Shown: piece after piece, positions 9,027 to 16,218 of the stretch
Position numbering within the stretch: the first letter of the stretch is position 1
How the letters are laid out: every line of letters starts with the position of its first letter
Assembly: GCF_005222845.1 (NCBI RefSeq)
Contig: NZ_STFZ01000034.1
Coordinates: forward strand, 62,001 to 126,000
Source: Rhizobium sp. FY34
GTDB taxonomy: Bacteria; Pseudomonadota; Alphaproteobacteria; Rhizobiales; Rhizobiaceae
Direction of reading: 5' to 3'
DNA length: 64,000 bases
Program-made: the position numbers and the translations under genes
The notes under the pieces: model-generated
What the model was told of the DNA's origin: nothing
The model's database searches: none
What the model saw: only the letters and a program-made list of their open reading frames with translations

Positions 9027-9704
9027 AAAGAAGGACCCGACATAGCCCGTATCGGCACCCTGATCGGCGACCCGGCGCGCGCCAACATGCTGACCGTCCT
9101 GATGGATGGAAAGGCATTGACGGCGACGGAATTGGCGCAGGCGGCCGGCGTGTCGCTGCCAACGGCCAGCGCCCATCTGTCGAAGCTGGAGGATGGCGGC
9201 TTGCTGACCCTGCGCAAGCAGGGCCGACACCGCTATTTCGCGCTTGCCGGCGAGACGGCAGCGCTTCTCGAAACCATCATGGGCTTTGCCGCCAGCCGGG
9301 GGCACCTGCGCCATCGGCCCGGCCCGCGCGATCCGGCCCTTCGTCAGGCGCGCATATGTTACGACCACCTGGCCGGTGATTTCGGCGTGCGCATGCTCGA
9401 CAGCCTGTTTGCGCACGGCGCAATCCTTGCCGATGGCGACATGCTGTCGCTGACGCCGCATGGCAGTCAATATATCTGCGACATGGGCATTGACGTGGAC
9501 GGACTTTCCTCCCCGCGCCGGCCTCTGTGCAAGGCCTGCCTTGACTGGAGCGAGCGGCGCTTTCACCTGGCCGGCACGCTGGGCAAGGCGCTTCTGGCCT
9601 CATTCATCGCCCGTGGCTGGGCACGCCGCGAGGAAAACAGCCGGGCCATCCGCTTCACCCGCGAGGGAACCAATCGCTTTCTGGCCCTGTTCCCCGTCGA
9701 GTAA
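9024..9704 (+). CDS. ArsR/SmtB family winged-helix regulator
   Basis: N-terminal winged helix-turn-helix of the ArsR type: IGDPARANMLTVLMDG, then recognition segment LAQAAGVSLPTASAHLSKLE and wing LRKQGRHRYFAL. The extended C-terminal half (residues 110-226) with PLCKACLDWSERRFHLAG is shared by a rhizobial ArsR subgroup. The cysteines CKAC might bind metal or sense thiol stress, but this is unproven. 226 aa. Its last 22 translated bases (FLALFPV) are repeated exactly at 11122-11143, beyond the DinB and TetR genes. The C-terminus overlaps the convergent DinB gene by 50 bp. Confidence 0.88.
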   Translation: MKEGPDIARIGTLIGDPARANMLTVLMDGKALTATELAQAAGVSLPTASAHLSKLEDGGLLTLRKQGRHRYFALAGETAALLETIMGFAASRGHLRHRPGPRDPALRQARICYDHLAGDFGVRMLDSLFAHGAILADGDMLSLTPHGSQYICDMGIDVDGLSSPRRPLCKACLDWSERRFHLAGTLGKALLASFIARGWARREENSRAIRFTREGTNRFLALFPVE

Positions 9705-10215
9705 GCTGCCGCTCACCCTGCAATCGTCGCGCAGGATCGGCTTGATGAAGATAGACTGCGAAAGTGTCCCACGGCGGAGTGATGGACAGCTGCCAGAGAA
9801 TGCGGCCTACCTCGCCCCGGTGGTAGCCTCCATGCAAGGCGACATGGGTCAGCATTTCCTCGCGGGTCATGTAGCCCTTGTCTCCATCAGTGAAGGTGAA
9901 GGCCACGACCTCGGACAGAATAGCGACAGAGGCCTGTGCGATATAGTCGAGATACCATTGGTCAGAGGAAATGACGGCGGCCCTCAGTTCATCCAATTCG
10001 GGAATTTCTTCGAAGTTGTCGGACATGAAGCCATGTGGCACGCCCTGCAGATGTCCGGCGAATATCCGGGAGACCACATAATAATGGCTGATCAGCCGAA
10101 GAGTGGTTTGTAGCTCTGTTCGGTGTCTTTCAAGGTCAATGCTTTCCAGTTTATTGAACAAATCGACATTGGCCCAAGCATGATAGCCGTAAAGCGTTTG
10201 GAGCAAGGTGCTCAT
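9655..10215 (-). CDS. DinB family protein
   Basis: Four-helix DinB/YfiT-like metalloprotein, often a thiol-dependent transferase. Possible metal ligands are H in LISHYYVVSRIFAGH (about residue 50) and the pair HVALHGGYHRGEV (about residues 130-138). 186 aa from the ATG at 10215, supported by AAAGGA 9 nt upstream, while a GTG two codons earlier is too close to that site. The last 20 or so residues are read from the antisense of the ArsR gene end, so the natural stop may have been lost when the module joined. It is divergent from the TetR gene. Confidence 0.84.
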   Translation of the reverse strand: MSTLLQTLYGYHAWANVDLFNKLESIDLERHRTELQTTLRLISHYYVVSRIFAGHLQGVPHGFMSDNFEEIPELDELRAAVISSDQWYLDYIAQASVAILSEVVAFTFTDGDKGYMTREEMLTHVALHGGYHRGEVGRILWQLSITPPWDTFAVYLHQADPARRLQGERQLTRRGTGPESDWFPRG

Positions 10216-10237
10216 TGCCACCGATCCTTTAGAGGTT

Positions 10238-10268
10238 TAGAAATGTGAGCAAGTCCTTCATATTTCTA
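10238..10268. promoter_or_regulatory. Inverted repeat between DinB and TetR genes, possible operator
   Basis: TAGAAAT (10238-10244) and ATTTCTA (10262-10268) form perfect arms with a 17-bp spacer in the short divergent gap, a usual place for a TetR operator. Confidence 0.35.
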
Positions 10269-10281
10269 CGGAGTTAGTTTT

Positions 10282-10923
10282 TTGTCTACTCGCATTGCAA
10301 AACAGCGATCCGTGATGCGCAAGGAGCCGCGACAGGCGAGATCTCGCGCAACTGTCGAAACCATCGTCCAGGCCGGGGCTCGCATTCTGAGCGATGAAGG
10401 GTGGGCGGGTTTCACGACGAACCGGATCGCAGAACTGGCTGGCGTCAGTATCGGCTCCCTCTACCAGTATTTCCCCGATAAGCTTTCTCTGGTCGATGCG
10501 ATCCGCCATCGTCATCTGGATGACAGCATGGCAGTGATGCGCAGTATCCGAGCAGACGCGTTGTCGTCGGCAGAGTTTGCGGCGCAGCTGGTGCCGGCCG
10601 TAGTCGCCGCCCATAGCGTCTATCCGGGCCTGCACCGCGTGCTGTTGGACGAAGCTCCCAGCTCCGAAGAGTATCGAAACCCGCACAGCGAATTTGAGAT
10701 TGAATATCTCTCTTACTACACCCAGGCCGTCGCAACTTACCGAAAGCGCTCACCCACTGAAGCTGACCGTATCGCGGGACGCGTGATTTCGGATGCGATA
10801 GACGGGGTGATTCACAATGCAGCGCGCCGGGGTTACATCGATGACCCAGTGATGCAAAATGAACTTGTTCATCTGGTAAGACTATATCTTAGCGATGATC
10901 GCGCGACGAAGAACACTGCTTAG
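10282..10923 (+). CDS. TetR family transcriptional regulator
   Basis: 213 aa. The N-terminal helix-turn-helix reads TVETIVQAGARILSDEGW, then TTNRIAELAGVSIGSLYQYF, the classic TetR pattern; the C-terminal domain is ligand-binding and unassigned. I accept the TTG at 10282 because GGAG lies 8 nt upstream. An ATG at 10315 would remove 11 residues and leave the DNA-binding domain intact. It is divergent from DinB and likely regulates it. The TAG stop lies inside the terminal repeat of the element at 10921-11087. Confidence 0.87.
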   Translation: MSTRIAKQRSVMRKEPRQARSRATVETIVQAGARILSDEGWAGFTTNRIAELAGVSIGSLYQYFPDKLSLVDAIRHRHLDDSMAVMRSIRADALSSAEFAAQLVPAVVAAHSVYPGLHRVLLDEAPSSEEYRNPHSEFEIEYLSYYTQAVATYRKRSPTEADRIAGRVISDAIDGVIHNAARRGYIDDPVMQNELVHLVRLYLSDDRATKNTA

Positions 10924-11087
10924 CAGGCGGCTGAAAAGGCCTTTCGAACCCGCCCAGAGAGAAAACTCGCTTGTTTTCTGGCCGATATCCACCGAAACAG
11001 CGGGCGATTCTGGCCGGTTTTGGACAGATTTCCTCGTTTTCCGAGAGCAAGCGCGCGAGCCGACCGCACTTTTTCAGCAGCCTGTTA
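10921..11087. mobile_element. Short element with imperfect terminal inverted repeats (MITE-like)
   Basis: Left end TAGCAGGCGGCTGAAAAGG and right end (reverse complement) TAACAGGCTGCTGAAAAAG match in 16 of 19 positions. 167 bp, no coding capacity I can support. The left end supplies the stop codon of the TetR gene. Unrelated in sequence to the MITE at 6229. Confidence 0.55.
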
Positions 11088-11121
11088 GAATGTCATTTCG
11101 CTCCCAGCCCAAACCGCCCCC

Positions 11122-11143
11122 CTTTCTGGCCCTGTTCCCCGTC
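11122..11143 (+). repeat. Copy of the ArsR gene 3' tail
   Basis: 22 bases identical to 9677-9698, encoding FLALFPV in the ArsR gene. Here the frame goes on for six codons (KAHDAA) to TGA. The DinB/TetR module lies between the two copies. The remainder of the gap 11088-11231 shows nothing else. Confidence 0.7.
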
Positions 11144-11231
11144 AAGGCTCACGACGCAGCCTGATTGTTATCGCGGCCCGCCTCGTGTAGGTCAGGCGCC
11201 ATTGACGGACAAACGGAAAGATCATTCTCCC

Positions 11232-11921
11232 ATGAGCGGTTTCGACCTCATCATCTTCGACTGTGACGGCGTTCTGGTCGATTCGGAAATCATTGCAGCC
11301 CAGGTCGAATCCAGGCTTCTGACGGAAGCCGGCTACCCGATCAGCGTGGAAGAAATGGGCGAGCGCTTTGCCGGCATGACCTGGAAGAACATTCTGCTGA
11401 CGGTGGAAAAGGAGATCGACATCCCGCTCTCCGCCTCGCTGCTCGACAAATCCGAAAAGATGCTGGATGCGCGGCTGGCGCGTGACGTCAAAGTGATCGA
11501 GGGCGTCAAATTTGCGCTGTCGCGCCTGACGACGCAGAGCTGCATCTGCTCCAATTCCTCAAGCCAGCGGCTGGACATGATGCTGACGAAAGTGGGCCTG
11601 AAGCCCTATTTCGAGCCGAACATCTTTTCCGCCAAGGATCTGGGCGCCGATCGCGTCAAGCCGAAGCCGGACATTTTCCTGCATGCGCTGAAGATGTTCA
11701 ACGTGCCGGCAGAGCGCGCCGTGGTGATCGAGGATTCAGTGCATGGTGTGCATGGCGCCGTGGCGGCCGGCTGCCGCGTCATCGGCTTTACCGGTGCCTC
11801 GCACACCTATCCAAGCCATGCGGACCGGCTGACGGATGCCGGCTGCGAAACGGTGATTGCCCGCATGAGCGATCTGCCGGCGACCATCACGGCGCTTGCC
11901 GAATGGGTCGGCGCCGCCTGA
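11232..11921 (+). CDS. HAD-IA family phosphatase (phosphoglycolate phosphatase/beta-PGM-like)
   Basis: 229 aa. Motif I FDCDGVLVDSE carries both Asp residues, a cap domain follows, motif II is CSNSSS, motif III is the Lys in RVKPKPDIF, and motif IV is VVIEDSVHGVHGA. The arrangement matches the subfamily containing beta-phosphoglucomutase, sugar phosphatases and Gph, and the substrate cannot be told. Start at ATG 11232 (MSGFDLIIFDCDG), since the open frame upstream comes from unrelated sequence. Single gene, convergent with the lipoprotein gene. Confidence 0.88.
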   Translation: MSGFDLIIFDCDGVLVDSEIIAAQVESRLLTEAGYPISVEEMGERFAGMTWKNILLTVEKEIDIPLSASLLDKSEKMLDARLARDVKVIEGVKFALSRLTTQSCICSNSSSQRLDMMLTKVGLKPYFEPNIFSAKDLGADRVKPKPDIFLHALKMFNVPAERAVVIEDSVHGVHGAVAAGCRVIGFTGASHTYPSHADRLTDAGCETVIARMSDLPATITALAEWVGAA

Positions 11922-11967
11922 CAGCGGCACCGGTTTTTTGATTGTTCAGGGGTCGAAGCGCTGACGA

Positions 11968-12540
11968 TCAGCGCTTCGGACGCGAGGTCTTTTTTGCCGC
12001 CACATCCTGGAAGCCGAGCCGGACGCGCGTGAAGCGCGAGCCGCCGCTGGCTGCTGAATTGGGGATGGTCACATCCGCCTTGTTGAAGACGAACTGGGCC
12101 GAGCCTTCCGGCGGAACGGAGACGGGGAAAGCGACCGACTGCGAATAGATGACATTATCGCCATCCACCACTTCCACCACGACTGGCAGGGTGGTGGGGC
12201 CGGATTTACCGGCGGGACCGAGCACGATACGGCCCTGCGCCACGACATTGATGGTCATGGTCTGCTCATTGGCCGTGCAGGCGCGCGTGGCTTCGGCCAG
12301 GGACGCCCGGTAGATCAGCTTTTGCGGATCATCCTTGGCATTGCCGGCATAGCTGCTGCGTATAGCGGTTTCGTCGCGCAGCACGACAGGCGGGCAATAG
12401 GCCTGAACCACCGGCGCAACGGCCGGCTGCGCCGCCGTCTGGCCAATATTCAGCCCGCCGGTTGGCGCAGAAGAATTGCAGCCCGTCAGAATTGCGAGAA
12501 GCGACAGCGAGAGAAACTTGAGCGATGGCTTGCCAGACAC
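11968..12540 (-). CDS. Putative outer-membrane or periplasmic lipoprotein
   Basis: An ideal lipoprotein signal, SLKFLSLSLLAILTGC, with lipobox LTGC near residue 22. A Pro/Ala/Gln-rich linker follows, then a beta-rich domain (TMTINVVAQGRIVLGPAG). No catalytic motif is visible. The GTG at 12540 gives a signal peptide of normal length, while the in-frame ATG at 12594 would add 18 charged residues that do not suit export. Function unknown. Transcribed away from thrC across about 280 bp in which I see no gene. Confidence 0.75.
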   Translation of the reverse strand: MSGKPSLKFLSLSLLAILTGCNSSAPTGGLNIGQTAAQPAVAPVVQAYCPPVVLRDETAIRSSYAGNAKDDPQKLIYRASLAEATRACTANEQTMTINVVAQGRIVLGPAGKSGPTTLPVVVEVVDGDNVIYSQSVAFPVSVPPEGSAQFVFNKADVTIPNSAASGGSRFTRVRLGFQDVAAKKTSRPKR

Positions 12541-12821
12541 GTACCTGCGACCCTTTTCTTCTGAACGGTCCCGGAATAGTCGGTGAAGCGACATTCCGGG
12601 CTTTCACGGCAAATTTTGATGGTCTATATCAGCGGCGCACGGAAAAATCGATTGGCATTGCAGCCGAATTTTGTCCGAGGTGTTGTTTGCAGAGACAGGC
12701 CGGTTTTCATACACCCGCCCCCTGCCCGCCTTGATGGCAATGCGCCGGATCTGCCATCTGTCGAAATGCTTGCGCCACCGTCCGTTCCGGACCACCGACC
12801 ACACGCTCTTGGGATACTGTC

Positions 12822-14219
12822 TTGGACTATATTTCGACCCGCGGCGATGCGCCCGCACTCGGTTTTCGTGATGCTCTTCTGGCAGGCCTTGCCCGCGATG
12901 GCGGCCTCTACCTGCCCAGCGAATGGCCTAGCTTTTCCAAAAAAGACATCCGCGCCATGCGTGGCCAGAGCTATCAGCAGATCGCCTTCACGGTTCTGTC
13001 GCGCTTCGTCGATGGCGAAATTCCAGCCGAAGACCTGAAAAACATGATCAACGAGGCCTATGCCACATTCAAGCATCCGGCGATTGCGCCGCTGGTGCAG
13101 GTGGGACCGAATGAATTCGTGCTGGAGCTTTTCCACGGCACGACGCTCGCCTTCAAGGACGTGGCGATGCAGCTTCTCGCCCGCCTGATGGATTATGTGC
13201 TGGCTGAGCGCGGCGAACATGCCACGATCGTCGGCGCGACATCGGGTGATACGGGCGGTGCCGCCATCGACGCCTTTGGCGGGCGTCAGCGCACCGACGT
13301 GTTCATTTTCTTCCCGCATGGCAAGGTTTCCGCCGTGCAGCAGCGTCAGATGACGACATCCGGCCACGCAAACGTGCATGCCGTGGCCGTTCACGGCAAT
13401 TTCGACGATTGCCAGGACCTGGTAAAGGCCATGTTCAACGATGTGCCGTTTCGTGAAGGGGTCAAGCTGTCGGGCGTCAACTCGATCAACTGGGCGCGCA
13501 TCATGGCGCAGGTGGTCTATTATTTCACCTCGGCCGTGGCGCTGGGTTCTCCGGATCGCAAGGTGTCCTTCACGGTGCCGACCGGCAATTTCGGCGATAT
13601 CTTTGCCGGCTATGTGGCCAAGCGCATGGGGCTTCCCATCGACCGGCTGGTGATTGCCACCAATGACAATGACATACTGGCGCGCACGCTGAAGACCGGC
13701 CGCTATGAGATGAAACCGGTGATGGCCACGTCCTCGCCGTCGATGGATATCCAGATCTCATCGAATTTCGAACGCCTTCTGTTTGAAGCCTATGGCCGGG
13801 ATGCGGGCGCCGTGCGCTCTGCCATGTCGGGGCTTCGCCAGTCGGGCGCCTTTGAAATCCAGCCGGAGGCGCTCAAAGCCATCCGCCGCGAATTCAAGGC
13901 GGGACGTGCCACGCAAAAGCAGGTGGCGCAGACAATTCGCGACACATTGGCCGAGACCGGCTACCTGCTTGATCCGCACACCGCCACCGGCATTTTTGTC
14001 GCCGCGAAGAACTCCAAGCCGACCAGCCCAATGGTAACGCTGGCCACGGCGCATCCGGCCAAGTTCCCGGCTTCGGTAGAATCCGCTTGCGGAATTTCCC
14101 CTGCGCTTCCATCATGGCTTGCTGATCTGATGACGCGGGAGGAGCGCTACGACCTGTTGGAACCTGAGCTTAAGGCGGTTGAAACTTTCATCCGCCAGCA
14201 TGCTCGGGCGAATGCGTAA
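12822..14219 (+). CDS. thrC: Threonine synthase
   Basis: Pyridoxal-phosphate enzyme converting O-phosphohomoserine to threonine. FHGTTLAFKDVAMQLL contains the PLP-binding Lys near residue 112, and GATSGDTGGAAIDAF and TGNFGDIFAGY bind the phosphate. 465 aa, full length for the long class. The start is TTG at 12822, because the homologous N-terminus (YISTRGDAPALGF) begins there and no ATG or GTG fits. With the homoserine kinase gene at 31578, the last two steps of threonine synthesis are in this window but not adjacent. The M16 peptidase gene follows by 25 bp. Confidence 0.95.
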   Translation: MDYISTRGDAPALGFRDALLAGLARDGGLYLPSEWPSFSKKDIRAMRGQSYQQIAFTVLSRFVDGEIPAEDLKNMINEAYATFKHPAIAPLVQVGPNEFVLELFHGTTLAFKDVAMQLLARLMDYVLAERGEHATIVGATSGDTGGAAIDAFGGRQRTDVFIFFPHGKVSAVQQRQMTTSGHANVHAVAVHGNFDDCQDLVKAMFNDVPFREGVKLSGVNSINWARIMAQVVYYFTSAVALGSPDRKVSFTVPTGNFGDIFAGYVAKRMGLPIDRLVIATNDNDILARTLKTGRYEMKPVMATSSPSMDIQISSNFERLLFEAYGRDAGAVRSAMSGLRQSGAFEIQPEALKAIRREFKAGRATQKQVAQTIRDTLAETGYLLDPHTATGIFVAAKNSKPTSPMVTLATAHPAKFPASVESACGISPALPSWLADLMTREERYDLLEPELKAVETFIRQHARANA

Positions 14220-14244
14220 GGCCGGAGTGCCGGAAAGACTGACG

Positions 14245-15543
14245 ATGAATGTTGAAATCACCCGGCTGAAGTCCGGGTTGACTGTCGTGACCCAGAACAT
14301 GCCGCACCTGGAAAGCGTTGCGCTTGGGGTCTGGATCAAATCGGGATCGCGCAATGAAACGGCCGATGAGCACGGCATTGCGCATCTTCTCGAACATATG
14401 GCCTTCAAGGGCACCGCACGCCGCAGCGCCCGCGATATTGCCGAGCAGATCGAGAATGTCGGGGGCGAGCTGAATGCCGCGACCTCCACCGAGACGACGT
14501 CCTATTATGCGCGCGTGCTGAAGGACCATGTGCCGCTCGCCATCGATATCCTCGCCGATATCCTCACCGAATCGGCCTTCGACGAGGAAGAGCTGGAACG
14601 CGAAAAACATGTGATCCTGCAGGAAATCGGCGCGGCCAATGATACGCCCGACGACCTCGTCTTTGATCGTTTCTCGGAAGTGGCCTTTCGCGACCAGACC
14701 ATCGGCCGACCTATTCTCGGAACGCCGGAAACGGTGCAATCCTTCAGCCCGAACCAGATCCGCGCCTATCTGTCGCGCAATTACACAACCGACCGCATGT
14801 TCATAGTCGCGGCCGGTGCCGTCGATCATGATGCGCTGGTCAAACAGGTCGAGGACCGTTTTTCACTTCTGCCGGAAAAGCCGGCCTCCGAGCCGATCTT
14901 CGTGCCGGCCCGCTATATTGGCGGCGAAGTGCGCGAGACCCGCGACCTCATGGATACGCAGTTGCTTCTCGGTTTCGAGGGCAAGGCCTATCACATGCGC
15001 GATTTCTACTGCTCGCAGATTCTGGCCAATATTCTGGGCGGCGGCATGTCCTCGCGCCTCTTCCAGGAAGTGCGCGAGCATCGCGGCCTGTGCTATTCGG
15101 TCTATGCCTTCCACTGGGGCTTTTCCGATACAGGCATTTTCGGCATTCACGCGGCAACCGGCGGTGAAGACCTGCCGGAACTGGTGCCGGTGATCCTCGA
15201 CGAGCTGCGCAAATCCTCCGACCTAATCCATCAACAGGAAATCGACCGCGCCCGTGCCCAGATCCGCGCCCAGCTGCTGATGGGCCAGGAAAGCCCGGCG
15301 GCCCGCGCCGGCCAGATCGCCCGCCAGATGATTCTCTACGGCCGGATGATCCCCAATACCGAAATGATGGAACGGCTGGCCGGCATTACGCCGCAGCGCC
15401 TGACCGATCTTGCCGGACGGCTGTTTTTCGATACAGTCCCGACATTATCGGCCATCGGCCCGGTGGAAAAGCTGGCGCCGCTTTCGGATATCACGGCGGC
15501 CCTGTCGTCGCCGGTCTTCAAGACGCAACAGGCAGCCGGCTGA
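14245..15543 (+). CDS. M16 family zinc peptidase (processing-protease-like)
   Basis: 432-aa metallopeptidase of the pitrilysin/mitochondrial processing peptidase type. The inverted zinc motif HxxEH is HLLEH (about residue 50) with the distal Glu in EEELEREKHVILQEI. The second half (residues 220-420) is the non-catalytic M16 domain with GGGMSSRLFQEVREHRGLCY. Start at ATG 14245 (MNVEITRLKSGLTVVT). The 22 in-frame codons before it overlap thrC. It lies in an apparent run thrC - M16 - GNAT - EAL. Substrate unknown. Confidence 0.93.
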   Translation: MNVEITRLKSGLTVVTQNMPHLESVALGVWIKSGSRNETADEHGIAHLLEHMAFKGTARRSARDIAEQIENVGGELNAATSTETTSYYARVLKDHVPLAIDILADILTESAFDEEELEREKHVILQEIGAANDTPDDLVFDRFSEVAFRDQTIGRPILGTPETVQSFSPNQIRAYLSRNYTTDRMFIVAAGAVDHDALVKQVEDRFSLLPEKPASEPIFVPARYIGGEVRETRDLMDTQLLLGFEGKAYHMRDFYCSQILANILGGGMSSRLFQEVREHRGLCYSVYAFHWGFSDTGIFGIHAATGGEDLPELVPVILDELRKSSDLIHQQEIDRARAQIRAQLLMGQESPAARAGQIARQMILYGRMIPNTEMMERLAGITPQRLTDLAGRLFFDTVPTLSAIGPVEKLAPLSDITAALSSPVFKTQQAAG

Positions 15544-15603
15544 GCCTGCGGTTTTTCGCTCCGTTCAACCAGAATGCGTCGGACGGGGCGAAACAAACAA
15601 AGG

Positions 15604-16218
15604 ATGACGAGATCGGTGTTTCGCTTTTTGTCGCGCCAGCAGGACACACCGGAACTATACGGCGATCACCATCTGCTGCGCCTTCCCCGCTATACGGATT
15701 ATCGCGGCTGGTATGCCCTGCGCTCGGAAAGCCGTGCCTTCCTGCAGCCCTGGGAGCCAAGCTGGCGCCATGACGAGCTGACCGAATCTGCCTTTCGCGC
15801 CCGCGTGACCCGCAATACACAGGAATTCTCCTCAGGCATTGCCGTGCCGCTGTTTCTCTTCCGGCGCGAGGATCACGCGCTTTTGGGCGGGATCACCATC
15901 GGCCTCATCCGCCGGGGTGCGGCGCAAAGCTGCATGATCGGCTACTGGATGGGCGAGCGTCATGCCGGCGATGGTCATATGTTTGCCGCACTCCGCCTTG
16001 TAGTACCCTATATCTTCACCGGGCTTCAGTTGCACCGTATCGAGGCAGCCTGTATTCCGGAGAACTGGAAGAGTATCCGGCTTTTGGAAAAGACCGGTTT
16101 CGAGCGGGAAGGTCTGTTGCGGAAATATTTGAAAATCAACGGCGAATGGCGGGATCATATCCTCTATTCCCGGCTGGCTGGTGACGAGGTGGATGACAGG
16201 ATGCAGGCCTTAAAATGA
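15604..16218 (+). CDS. GNAT acetyltransferase (RimJ/RimL-like)
   Basis: 204 aa from ATG 15604. The GNAT core spans residues 60-185, with IGYWMGERHAGDGHMFAAL in the acetyl-CoA-binding region and HRIEAACIPENWKSIRLLEK and GFEREGLLRKYLKING typical of RimJ/RimL relatives that acetylate protein N-termini. The actual acceptor is unknown. An ATG at 15574 would add ten residues. Its TGA overlaps the ATG of the following EAL gene (ATGA at 16215), so the two are translationally coupled. Confidence 0.88.
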   Translation: MTRSVFRFLSRQQDTPELYGDHHLLRLPRYTDYRGWYALRSESRAFLQPWEPSWRHDELTESAFRARVTRNTQEFSSGIAVPLFLFRREDHALLGGITIGLIRRGAAQSCMIGYWMGERHAGDGHMFAALRLVVPYIFTGLQLHRIEAACIPENWKSIRLLEKTGFEREGLLRKYLKINGEWRDHILYSRLAGDEVDDRMQALK

